Below are positions 49,975 through 57,528 of a stretch of 64,000 nucleotides of DNA, one piece after another (the stretch's first letter is position 1; each line of letters opens with the position of its first letter). Origin of the DNA: Fimenecus sp045632525 (GTDB lineage: Bacteria; Bacillota; Clostridia; Oscillospirales; Acutalibacteraceae); assembly GCA_045632525.1 (NCBI GenBank), contig JAZQWV010000068.1, positions 1 through 64,000 on the forward strand, in the 5' to 3' direction. The notes beneath the pieces were generated by a model, which had not been told where the DNA came from, ran no database searches, and saw only the letters and a program-made list of their open reading frames with translations. The position numbers were made by a program, and so were the translations under genes.

Positions 49975-50694
49975 ATGGAAAAATTTATTATTGCAGGAAT
50001 AAAAACTGAATATAATGTGTGTGGAAATTTGCTTCGCGAACGCTCAGAGAAATATAGGGCAGATTTTGACGATAGTGAAACGCAAATTAAGTTTAAAATT
50101 AAAGAAGAATATATTAACAAGAAAAAAGAAGATATTCCATATTTATCATGGGATGAGCATGAATATATGGCAACTTGCAGTGCGTTTTATAGTGAATTGT
50201 TGCGTTTTGGTGGAATGATGCTTCATTCTTCTTGCGTTGAAAAAGACGGGTTTGCTTATTTGTTCTCGGCAAGAAGTGGAACAGGAAAGTCAACTCACAC
50301 TCATCTTTGGCTTGAAAATCTTGAAAACACAAGAATCATTAATGATGATAAACCCGCTTTGTTAAGAGAAAACGGAACTTGGTATGCTTGCGGAACTCCG
50401 TTTTCAGGCAAAACAGACGAAAATCTTGATGTGAAAATACCAGTCAGGGCAATTGTGTTTTTGTTCCGTGGTAAAGACAATAAAGTAAAGAGATTAGATA
50501 AATCTATGGCGGCACCGTTAGTTCTCGAACAGACAATTAACCCCGTTGACAAAACTTTAGCCGTAAATATGCTTGATTCCTTGGATTTGCTTCTTCGTGA
50601 AGTGCCAGTCTTTACTTTGCATTGCAATATGGAAAAAGACGCAGCAGTTACCACTTATAATGAAATTGAAAGGTTGATAAAAGATGAAAATTAA
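49975..50694 (+). CDS. HPr kinase-like P-loop protein (RiPP/peptide-kinase type)
   Basis: ATG 49975. The 239-residue protein has a P-loop SARSGTGKSTHTHLW near residue 99. A LHSSCVEKDGFAYLF strand precedes it, and NDDKPALLRENGTWYACGTPFSGK and IPVRAIVFLFRGKDNKV follow. This is the fold of HPr kinase/phosphorylase C-domains, but the protein is shorter than true HprK (about 310) and lacks its N-terminal domain. Proteins of this subclass commonly sit beside PqqD-type proteins, and some phosphorylate serine on ribosomal peptides (lasso-peptide kinases of the ThcoK type). Here it overlaps a PqqD-like gene by 11 bases. Its substrate is unknown. Confidence 0.8.
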   Translation: MEKFIIAGIKTEYNVCGNLLRERSEKYRADFDDSETQIKFKIKEEYINKKKEDIPYLSWDEHEYMATCSAFYSELLRFGGMMLHSSCVEKDGFAYLFSARSGTGKSTHTHLWLENLENTRIINDDKPALLRENGTWYACGTPFSGKTDENLDVKIPVRAIVFLFRGKDNKVKRLDKSMAAPLVLEQTINPVDKTLAVNMLDSLDLLLREVPVFTLHCNMEKDAAVTTYNEIERLIKDEN

Positions 50695-50950
50695 AGATGG
50701 TTTCATATTAAAAGATGTTGCAGGTAGCAAAATTGTCATTGCAACAGGCGCAGCAAGACTTTCCTTTAATGGTGTTATTACATTTAATGATGTGGGTGCA
50801 GAGATTTTCAATTTGCTTGACGGCACAAATTCTTCTGAAGAAATTGTTGCGAAAATCGCAGGCGAATATAATGTGGATGCTCAGATTGTGAAAAGAGATT
50901 TTGATGCTCTTGTTGAGAAACTCAGAGCACATAATTTACTTGACGACTAA
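50684..50950 (+). CDS. PqqD-like RiPP recognition element protein
   Basis: ATG 50684 overlaps the kinase-like gene by 11 bases. The 88-residue protein has the PqqD/RRE winged-helix pattern: DGFILKDVAGSKIVIATGA (beta strands), FNGVITFNDVGAEIFNLLDG (helix 1), SSEEIVAKIAGEYNV (helix 2) and VKRDFDALVEKLRAHNLLDD (helix 3). RRE domains bind leader peptides and hand them to modifying enzymes. No radical-SAM or precursor gene is adjacent. The only partner is the HPr-kinase-like protein, so the pair may phosphorylate a peptide encoded elsewhere. Confidence 0.85.
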   Translation: MKIKDGFILKDVAGSKIVIATGAARLSFNGVITFNDVGAEIFNLLDGTNSSEEIVAKIAGEYNVDAQIVKRDFDALVEKLRAHNLLDD

Positions 50951-50985
50951 TTTATTAAAAAGCGTATAAAAGTTTATAAAAATCA

Positions 50986-51014
50986 TTGCATATTTAAAAT
51001 GATTTTGATATAAT
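50986..51014 (+). promoter_or_regulatory. Promoter of the BY-kinase gene
   Basis: TTGCAT (50986-50991), 17 bases, TATAAT (51009-51014). Confidence 0.75.
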
Positions 51015-51047
51015 CTTTTAGATATGAAAGAAAAGAGGAGTATTGAT

Positions 51048-52526
51048 ATGGAATATAATACAAATAACTCTCAGATAGATAAAGGAATTGATATTGCAAC
51101 CATTATGCAATATGCTCTTCGCGTTATTCAGAAATGGTGGGCTGTTTTGTTGGCTGCTGTTATCTGTGCGAGTGCAGGTTTTGTAGTAGCAAAGGTTACT
51201 TATGTACCACAATATACTTGTACAATGCGTTTTGTTATTGACAACAAAAACGAAAATACAGTATCAGGCGGACAAAGTGCAAGTGATATTAACGCAGGTA
51301 TGCAGCTTGCTCGTGACTATGTTGTTATTATGACAGAAACAAACTCACTTATGGAAGCGGTTGCTAAAAACAGCGGTTATGATATTACAGGTGACCAGGT
51401 TAAGGGAATGCTTAAAGGCACACTTGTTGAAGATACATCAATTGTTGCCCTTAAAGTGACAACATCTGACCCAGAAGTATCTTTTGCAGTTGCTACAAGT
51501 TATCTTAACAATTATGCACAGACAACCGATAAAGCACACAGCAATACAAGAGCGATTGTTATTGACGAACCTGTAATGCCAACAAAGGCAAATGCAGACA
51601 GTTCAAAAATCCTTTATACTTTATTGGGCTTTGTACTTGGCGCAGGTCTTGTTGTTGCTATTATCTGCATTAGCATTTTCATTAAAGATACAGTTAAACT
51701 TACAGATGACATTACAAATAAGCTTAACAGCAAAGTTGTTGGTTCAATTATTCATATTAAGAAGAACGAAAAAGGTTCTCTTCTCTTTACAGATAAGAAA
51801 ACTGGCTTTATGTTTATTGAAGCGTTCAAACTTATTCGTGCAAAGCTTGAGAATACAGCAAAACGTCATAATTATAAAACTTTTGTTTTTACAAGTACTG
51901 CTGAAAACGAAGGTAAGACAACAATTGCAACAAACACAGCTTTAGCTCTTGCAAAGAATGGCAAATCAGTTCTCTTGATTGACGCTGACCTTCGTAAACC
52001 ATCAGTTTACAAAACACTCGGTGTTTCCGCTTCAAATGAAGCAGGTCTTGCAGGTGTAATCACAGGCGAAAAGACACTTAGCGAATCAATCAAATATTTC
52101 GAAAAATTCAACCTTTTCCTTCTCATTACAAGTCAGGCTGTATCAGAATCTGCTGAACTTCTTTCTTCTGATGAAACAGAAGAAATTCTTGCAGCAGTTA
52201 AAAATGAGTTTGACTATGTAATCATTGACACTCCTCCAGCAGGTCTTGTGGCTGATGCAGCAATTCTTGCACAGAACGCAGATGCTTGCGTAATGGTTGT
52301 TCGTAATGACCATGCTCCAATGCGTCGAATTAGAAAGACTATGGAAGACATTAATGGTACAGGCACAGACCTTCTTGGTGTTATTTATAACGATGCTGAC
52401 AGCAGTTCAGCGGTAAATCTTATCAAAGCTGGTAAGAAGAACAAGAAGGGTTATGGTTATGGCTATGGCTACGGATATGGTTATGGTTACGGCTATGGCG
52501 AAGAATATAAAAACAAAAAGAAATAA
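51048..52526 (+). CDS. Wzz-BY-kinase fusion with Tyr-Gly tail (capsular polysaccharide co-polymerase/tyrosine kinase)
   Basis: Preferred start is ATG 51048 with GAGGAG; ATG 51024 is in frame but overlaps that site. The 492-residue protein has a Wzz domain with two membrane helices (about 22-45 and 183-205) and a cytoplasmic bacterial tyrosine kinase domain. Walker A is ENEGKTTIATNTA near 283, A' is LLIDADLRKPSV, and Walker B is YVIIDTPP. The C-terminus is a run of Gly-Tyr pairs (YGYGYGYGYG) and Lys, the expected autophosphorylation cluster. BY-kinases regulate polysaccharide chain length and export. No glycosyltransferase, flippase or phosphatase (CpsB) gene is close, so its polysaccharide locus is elsewhere. 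Single transcription unit. Confidence 0.92.
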   Translation: MEYNTNNSQIDKGIDIATIMQYALRVIQKWWAVLLAAVICASAGFVVAKVTYVPQYTCTMRFVIDNKNENTVSGGQSASDINAGMQLARDYVVIMTETNSLMEAVAKNSGYDITGDQVKGMLKGTLVEDTSIVALKVTTSDPEVSFAVATSYLNNYAQTTDKAHSNTRAIVIDEPVMPTKANADSSKILYTLLGFVLGAGLVVAIICISIFIKDTVKLTDDITNKLNSKVVGSIIHIKKNEKGSLLFTDKKTGFMFIEAFKLIRAKLENTAKRHNYKTFVFTSTAENEGKTTIATNTALALAKNGKSVLLIDADLRKPSVYKTLGVSASNEAGLAGVITGEKTLSESIKYFEKFNLFLLITSQAVSESAELLSSDETEEILAAVKNEFDYVIIDTPPAGLVADAAILAQNADACVMVVRNDHAPMRRIRKTMEDINGTGTDLLGVIYNDADSSSAVNLIKAGKKNKKGYGYGYGYGYGYGYGYGEEYKNKKK

Positions 52527-52533
52527 AAATGAA

Positions 52534-52561
52534 AGCCGTACTTAATGTACGGCTTATTTTT
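52534..52561 (+). terminator. Terminator of the BY-kinase gene
   Basis: AAGCCGTAC (52534-52542) and GTACGGCTT (52548-52556) pair around TTAAT, followed by ATTTTT. Confidence 0.8.
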
Positions 52562-52588
52562 CGTTAGTATAGAAATTAGGATTTTAAA

Positions 52589-53968
52589 ATGTCAGAACAA
52601 AGAAATAATTTACAAGAAAATAAAATGGGGATTATGCCCGAAGGCAAACTTTTAGCATCGATGGCAACACCAATGATGATTTCAATGCTTGTTCAGGCTT
52701 GCTATAATATAGTTGACAGTATTTTCGTATCTCAACTTGGTGAAAACGCATTGAATGCCGTGTCGTTGGCTTTCCCAATGCAACAGATTATGATTGCTGT
52801 TTGCGGTGGAACATCTGTTGGTATGAATGCGCTTCTTTCAAGGGCTTTGGGTGCAAAGAATTTTGAAAGAGCAAACAAGATTGCAAATACAGGTGTTTTT
52901 CTTGCGATTTGTTGCAGTATTGGATTTGCACTTGTCGGCTTGTTGGTTACAAAGCCATTCTTTTTAGCGCAGACAGATGTAGAAGAAATAGTAAATTACG
53001 GTGCACAATACACAATGATTTGTATGGTGCTCTCTTTTGGTATTGTTGGGCAATTTTGTTTTGAAAAACTATTGCAATCAACAGGCAGAACATTCTGTAC
53101 AATGATTACACATTTGATTGGTGCAGTAACAAATATTATTTTAGACCCAATTTTAATTTTCGGTCTTTTCGGTTTCCCAAGACTTGAAGTTGCAGGTGCT
53201 GCAATTGCAACTGTTGCAGGTCAAATTGTTGCAGCAATAGGTGCAATTATTTTTAATCTCAAATTCAATAAAGAAATTCATTTCAGTACAAAACTCATTC
53301 GATTTGATAAAGAAATCGTAAGAGATATTTATAAAATCGGCTTGCCTTCAATTGTAATGCAGTCAATTGGCTCTGTAATGACCTTTACACTCAATAAGAT
53401 TCTCATTACATTCACAACCACTGCAACAGCAGTTTTTGGGGCATATTTCAAGCTTCAGAGTTTTGTGTTTATGCCGATTTTTGGACTTAATAACGGAATG
53501 GTGCCAATTATTGCTTATAACTATGGCGCAAGAAAATTCAGCCGTGTTAAAAAGACGATTATCATAACGCTAATTACTGCAATATCAATTATGTTGATGG
53601 GCGTTGCTGCGTTTGAAACAGTTCCGGATAAGTTGTTACTACTGTTCAATGCATCAGAAGATATGCTTGCAATTGGTGTGCCCGCATTGAGAATTATTGG
53701 TATTCACTTGATTTTTGCAGGTTTCTGTATTATTGCAGGCTCTGTTTGTCAGGCAATTGGTAACCCGAATTATAGCTTGATAGTTTCGGTTTGTCGTCAG
53801 TTGGTGGTATTATTGCCATGTGCATGGTTGTTGGCACAAACAGGAAAACTTGAACTTGTGTGGTTTGCATTCCCAATAGCAGAGTGCGTATCACTTATAT
53901 TGAGTGCAATATTCCTTGGGAAAACTTTGAAAAAAGCCAAGAAGAAAATGCAAGATATAATAGTATAA
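52589..53968 (+). CDS. MATE-family efflux transporter (second copy)
   Basis: ATG 52589 with AGGAT. The 459-residue product has twelve helices and MATE landmarks MATPMMISMLVQACYNIVDSIFV near 30, QLGENALNAVSLAFPMQQI, LGAKNFERANK and NNGMVPIIAYNYGARKFSR near 305. It resembles the MepA/NorM-like group of clostridial multidrug exporters. It is not closely similar to the MATE at 39 kb beyond family level. Monocistronic, ending in a strong terminator. Confidence 0.93.
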   Translation: MSEQRNNLQENKMGIMPEGKLLASMATPMMISMLVQACYNIVDSIFVSQLGENALNAVSLAFPMQQIMIAVCGGTSVGMNALLSRALGAKNFERANKIANTGVFLAICCSIGFALVGLLVTKPFFLAQTDVEEIVNYGAQYTMICMVLSFGIVGQFCFEKLLQSTGRTFCTMITHLIGAVTNIILDPILIFGLFGFPRLEVAGAAIATVAGQIVAAIGAIIFNLKFNKEIHFSTKLIRFDKEIVRDIYKIGLPSIVMQSIGSVMTFTLNKILITFTTTATAVFGAYFKLQSFVFMPIFGLNNGMVPIIAYNYGARKFSRVKKTIIITLITAISIMLMGVAAFETVPDKLLLLFNASEDMLAIGVPALRIIGIHLIFAGFCIIAGSVCQAIGNPNYSLIVSVCRQLVVLLPCAWLLAQTGKLELVWFAFPIAECVSLILSAIFLGKTLKKAKKKMQDIIV

Positions 53969-53978
53969 AAATATAAAA

Positions 53979-54008
53979 GTAGAGCCAGCTTGTGGCTCTG
54001 CTTTTTTT
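53979..54008 (+). terminator. Terminator of the second MATE gene
   Basis: GTAGAGCCA (53979-53987) and TGGCTCTGC (53993-54001), one G-U pair, then seven T. Confidence 0.88.
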
Positions 54009-54124
54009 CTTGTAAAAACGAGAAAAATGTATGAAAAATGAAGAAAAATTATGAAATTTAAAGAAAATATATTGCCTTATCCCAAAAATGTTAAAATTTT
54101 GTCAATTTAGTCAGAAAAACCGAC

Positions 54125-54153
54125 TTGAAGTTCAAATGAACCTATGATATAAT
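54125..54153 (+). promoter_or_regulatory. Promoter of the DUF1836-SPFH operon
   Basis: TTGAAG (54125-54130), 17 bases, TATAAT (54148-54153) with an upstream TG (extended -10). It is a strong match. Confidence 0.85.
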
Positions 54154-54187
54154 CAAGCTACAATGATGGAAGGAGGGTAAAAGCTAT

Positions 54188-54748
54188 ATGTTAGAAAAAA
54201 TACCGGGAACGGTACTTTCATTTAACAGTTCAGCGGCAGAAAATAGTTATTCATTGATTTCTCCGCTTCTGACGGTAACAAAAGGGCTCACCTTGGCTCA
54301 GGTAACTGCGCTGACGGGGCTTGAACCGTCAACAATTCAAAATTGGGTAAAACGTGGCTGGGTAAAAAATCCCGAAGGAAAGCGCTATGGTGAGGAACAG
54401 GTTGTGCGCATTATACTAATAAATATGATGCGTGGCTCAATGCAACTTGAACAAATAGCATTTCTGATGAGCTATATCAATGGGTCGGTGGATGACCGAG
54501 CAGACGATATTTTACCCGATAAGGACTTATTCAATATTCTGTGCAATATAATATATATCTGTGAAGAGAGTTCAGCTCTTGATACAGATTATCTCGATAA
54601 AGTTATTGAAGCACAAATTGAAAAGATTAAAATCTCTGATGCAGTGTCTGTTAAAAAACTGAAAACTGCATTGAGAGCAATGGTGTTGGCGTTTCTTTCA
54701 ACACAAATAAGAGAAATGGCACAAAAAGCGTTTATGCAACTTATGTAA
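54188..54748 (+). CDS. DUF1836 MerR-like DNA-binding protein
   Basis: ATG 54188 with GGAGGG. The 186-residue protein begins with a winged-helix DNA-binding region: LTLAQVTALTGLEPSTIQNWVKRGWV near 33 and KRYGEEQVVRIILINMMRG near 64. This fits DUF1836 (MerR-type) regulators of Firmicutes. The C-terminal half is helical (DYLDKVIEAQIEKIKI). No effector site can be named. It is the first gene of a four-gene run with DUF6054, NfeD and SPFH proteins, 17 bases before the next start, and may control it. Confidence 0.8.
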   Translation: MLEKIPGTVLSFNSSAAENSYSLISPLLTVTKGLTLAQVTALTGLEPSTIQNWVKRGWVKNPEGKRYGEEQVVRIILINMMRGSMQLEQIAFLMSYINGSVDDRADDILPDKDLFNILCNIIYICEESSALDTDYLDKVIEAQIEKIKISDAVSVKKLKTALRAMVLAFLSTQIREMAQKAFMQLM

Positions 54749-54765
54749 TTTGAAGGAGGGGTTAT

Positions 54766-55098
54766 ATGGTTGAATTTTTGGTGAGAGTGTCACCACAAGA
54801 AGCGGTGGACTTGGTTGATAAAGAAATCGTCAACGGGTCCATTACAGGTGAAAAAGTTGATGAGCACATTTGCACAACAGATAGTGGCAGAGAAGTCAGA
54901 GTGGTTGTTTATGAAAAGCATTATTATCGAGCAGATAACCGTTTGACCCTGACTTTGACCGTTGATAACCTTGGCGGTTACACCCGTGTCCACGCAGTAG
55001 GTGGTGGCGGTGGTCATGGCTTTTTGAGATTTGACTGGGGTGCATCAGATAGTTTTGCAGATTCTGTTGAACGAGCGCTCTATCAATACAAAACATAA
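54766..55098 (+). CDS. DUF6054-type small protein
   Basis: ATG 54766 with GGAGGGG. The 110-residue protein has no membrane segment. Visible pieces are FLVRVSPQEAVDLVDKEIVN at the start, VVVYEKHYYRADNRLTLTLTVDN near 53, and a Gly run, VHAVGGGGGHGFLRFDWGAS, near 80. This resembles the DUF6054 family of unknown function. It is placed between a regulator and the membrane-remodelling NfeD/SPFH pair, so a role in the same membrane process is possible. Confidence 0.6.
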   Translation: MVEFLVRVSPQEAVDLVDKEIVNGSITGEKVDEHICTTDSGREVRVVVYEKHYYRADNRLTLTLTVDNLGGYTRVHAVGGGGGHGFLRFDWGASDSFADSVERALYQYKT

Positions 55099-55110
55099 AG
55101 GGAGGATTTT

Positions 55111-55554
55111 ATGGAATATCTTATGGCTAATCCTTGGGCTATATGGATTGCGATTGGCGTGTTCTTTTTGATTGTTGAACTTTGCACAGCAGCATTAGTA
55201 TCTATATGGTTCGTACCTGCGGCAATAATTACCTGCTTATTGTCATTTGTAATTAAAAGCGCAATCTGGCAAATTGCCATATTCGTTTTCTTGAGTGCAA
55301 TATTTATGGTAATATTTCGCAAAATCTATAAAAAATATATCAAGAAACCCGTTGATGATGTTGACCAGAACGAGAAACTTCTGGGGAAAATAGTAACAAT
55401 TATTGATGAAACAAATGCTATCAGCGGAAGAGTCAAATTAGGCGACATTTATTGGAAAGCAATCACCGAAAATGGTGAAACTCTTTCAGAAAATGAAAAA
55501 GCAGTTATCAAGAGCGTGCAAGGCACAACTCTTGTTGTAACTAAATTAAATTAA
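55111..55554 (+). CDS. NfeD-like membrane protein
   Basis: ATG 55111 with GGGAGGA. The 147-residue protein has two to three membrane helices (about 10-75) and a C-terminal OB-fold-type domain with LLGKIVTIIDETNAISGRVKLGDIYWKA near 92 and EKAVIKSVQGTTLVVTKL at the end. NfeD proteins partner with SPFH (stomatin/flotillin) proteins, and such a gene follows 16 bases later. Confidence 0.88.
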   Translation: MEYLMANPWAIWIAIGVFFLIVELCTAALVSIWFVPAAIITCLLSFVIKSAIWQIAIFVFLSAIFMVIFRKIYKKYIKKPVDDVDQNEKLLGKIVTIIDETNAISGRVKLGDIYWKAITENGETLSENEKAVIKSVQGTTLVVTKLN

Positions 55555-55570
55555 CAAAAGGAGAAGAATT

Positions 55571-56464
55571 ATGGAATTATTAATTATCCCAACAATTATC
55601 GCAGTTATTATTATCGCAATTATCATTTCAAATGTACGCATTGTTCCACAGGCAAACGCATTCGTTATTGAAAGACTTGGCGCATACCATACAACATGGG
55701 ACACAGGTCTTCACGTGAAAATTCCTGTAATCGACAGAGTAGCAAAAAGAGTAAGCCTTAAAGAAGCAGTTGTGGATTTCCCACCACAGCCTGTTATAAC
55801 AAAGGATAATGTTACAATGTCAATTGACACAGTTGTTTTCTATCGAATCATTGACCCAAAACTCTATACTTATGGCGTTGAAAGACCAATGATGGCTATT
55901 GAAAACCTTACAGCAACAACTCTTCGTAACATTATCGGTGACCTTGAACTTGACGCAACTCTCACATCAAGAGATACAATCAACTCAAAGATTACTGAAG
56001 TTCTTGACGACGCAACAGATGCTTGGGGTATTAAGATTAACCGTGTTGAATTAAAGAATATTATGCCACCACGCGAAATTCAGGATTCAATGGAAAAGCA
56101 GATGAAAGCTGAACGCGAACGCCGTGAAAAGATTCTTCAGGCAGAAGGTGAAAAGAAAGCGGCTATTCTTGTAGCTGAAGGTGAAAAAGAATCTGCAATT
56201 CTTCGTGCTGACGCTATCAAAGAGTCAAAAATCCGTGAAGCAGAAGGTGAAGCAGCAGCAATTCTTAAAATTCAAGAAGCAACTGCAGCTGGTATCGATA
56301 TGATTAACAAGGTTAATCCAAGTAAAGAATTCATTAGCATCAAGGCTCTTGAATCATTTGAAAAGGCAGCAGACGGTAAAGCAACAAAGATTATTATCCC
56401 ATCAGAAATTCAAGGTCTTGCAGGTCTTGCAACATCTCTCACAGAGCTTGCGAAGAAAGATTAA
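55571..56464 (+). CDS. SPFH/stomatin-like membrane scaffold protein
   Basis: ATG 55571 with AAAGGAGA. The 297-residue protein has one N-terminal helix (about 3-22), an SPFH/band-7 domain (about 23-185) with VPQANAFVIERLGAYH, TKDNVTMSIDTVVFYRIIDP and NIMPPREIQDSMEKQM, and a long Glu/Ala/Lys coiled coil (about 190-255) ending in a hydrophobic tail. SPFH proteins form oligomeric rings that organise membrane microdomains and proteases. With NfeD it forms the familiar bacterial stomatin-NfeD pair. Confidence 0.94.
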   Translation: MELLIIPTIIAVIIIAIIISNVRIVPQANAFVIERLGAYHTTWDTGLHVKIPVIDRVAKRVSLKEAVVDFPPQPVITKDNVTMSIDTVVFYRIIDPKLYTYGVERPMMAIENLTATTLRNIIGDLELDATLTSRDTINSKITEVLDDATDAWGIKINRVELKNIMPPREIQDSMEKQMKAERERREKILQAEGEKKAAILVAEGEKESAILRADAIKESKIREAEGEAAAILKIQEATAAGIDMINKVNPSKEFISIKALESFEKAADGKATKIIIPSEIQGLAGLATSLTELAKKD

Positions 56465-56486
56465 TAACTCAACATTTAACAAAAAT

Positions 56487-56518
56487 AAAGCGGAAGATTT
56501 ATTTCTTCCGCTTTTGCT
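56487..56518. terminator. Terminator between the SPFH and M15-like genes
   Basis: AAAGCGGAAG (56487-56496) and CTTCCGCTTT (56505-56514) pair around ATTTATTT and are followed by a T-rich tract. It can serve both converging genes. Confidence 0.85.
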
Positions 56519-56526
56519 TTTTTTAT

Positions 56527-57360
56527 TTATACAGCTTCTAAATATTCTTCTAAGCACTGGTTGTTGGTTTTCATTTCTGTTGCGGCTGCGACACCTACAT
56601 AGCGCCAATGCCAAGGTTGGAAAATCATTCCCGTTGTTTCAACTTTGTCTTCGGGGTAACGAAGAATAAAGCCATAGTTGTGAGCGTTTTCTGTGAGCCA
56701 TTTATATTCGTTTGTTGATGCAAATCCTGCACTTGCACTAATAATATCAACTGAAAGTCCTGCACCGTTTTCGCTACTTCCTGCGGGCTCAATTCTCTTC
56801 TCTGCGTTGGCAACCGCCTCGTCATAGGTCATACCTTGCAAAGTGAACGCGTTAACCTTGTTGTCGTAGTTTGTTTTCTGTCGGTTATAACTGCAATATC
56901 CAGCATAAGGTGTGAGAACAATATTTTGCTTTAATGCATCTGCATACATTTTTTTATAGGCTTCTGCAACACGAGAATCTGCAGTGATTGAACTGTTTTC
57001 AGTTACGGGTGCAAGTGTGGGTGAATATGTTTTGCCCAAAGGATATTTTTTGCTTATAAGTGTTAGCGCCCAATTTTCGCCTGCAAGTTCTTCTTCGGGG
57101 TTGTATTTATCCCACTTAACAGGAGCTTTGGTTGTTGTTTCTTCTGGCAATGTTGTACTTTCTTCGGGGATTTCTTCAGGCTCAACCGGTTCAACAGGGG
57201 TTTCTTCAACATATTCAGTTGTTGTTTCGGGCAAAATTACAGGGACTTCGTTATATCCCTTTCCGCGACAAAGAGCCATATATAAAATTGAAAGTGTACC
57301 CAAAATCACCACAAGTGAAATTAAAAGGTAAAATTTAATTTTTAAACGTCTTTTTTTCAT
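56527..57360 (-). CDS. M15 (VanY-type) D-Ala-D-Ala carboxypeptidase fold, active site degenerate
   Basis: Minus-strand ATG 57360 with AAAGGA. The 277-residue protein has one N-terminal membrane helix (about 9-30), a Pro/Glu/Thr linker (EETPVEPVEPEEIPEE), and a C-terminal VanY-like domain. The family needs SxHxxGxAxD, a YRSYxxQ arginine and an E-P-W-H motif. Here these read SSENGAGLSVD (His to Asn), YCSYNRQ (Arg to Cys) and QPWHWRYVG (Glu to Gln). The Asp and last His remain. Three of five catalytic or zinc-related positions are changed, so it is probably a non-catalytic peptidoglycan-binding relative. Length is normal. Confidence 0.82.
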   Translation of the reverse strand: MKKRRLKIKFYLLISLVVILGTLSILYMALCRGKGYNEVPVILPETTTEYVEETPVEPVEPEEIPEESTTLPEETTTKAPVKWDKYNPEEELAGENWALTLISKKYPLGKTYSPTLAPVTENSSITADSRVAEAYKKMYADALKQNIVLTPYAGYCSYNRQKTNYDNKVNAFTLQGMTYDEAVANAEKRIEPAGSSENGAGLSVDIISASAGFASTNEYKWLTENAHNYGFILRYPEDKVETTGMIFQPWHWRYVGVAAATEMKTNNQCLEEYLEAV

Positions 57361-57375
57361 AAAAAAGTCCTTTCC

Positions 57376-57428
57376 TAAGTTGCCAACTTAACTGCATATA
57401 GTTTATTCTTTTTTTCTGAATATGTCAA
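57376..57428 (-). promoter_or_regulatory. Promoter and 15-bp palindrome upstream of the M15-like gene
   Basis: On the minus strand TTGACA (57428-57423), 17 bases, TAAACT (57405-57400). TAAGTT-GCC-AACTTA (57376-57390) is a 15-base palindrome just downstream of the inferred start site, fit for an operator or 5' hairpin. Confidence 0.55.
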
Positions 57429-57462
57429 CCAACCATTTTTTGAAAATTTTTCAAAATATATA

Positions 57463-57491
57463 GTGACTTAAAAAGAAAACTGTGATAAAAT
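57463..57491 (+). promoter_or_regulatory. Promoter of the M28-type peptidase gene
   Basis: GTGACT (57463-57468), 17 bases, TAAAAT (57486-57491). Confidence 0.55.
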
Positions 57492-57528
57492 ATTTGATGT
57501 ATATTCCAATATAGTGGAGGTATTTCAT

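Noticed and set aside
49975..50694. True HPr kinase/phosphorylase of catabolite repression
   Set aside because: It lacks the N-terminal domain, is too short, and sits with an RRE protein instead of hprK neighbours such as lgt.
52447..52500. Phase-variable simple repeat that shifts the frame
   Set aside because: The repeat unit is a multiple of three bases, so slippage changes tail length but not frame.
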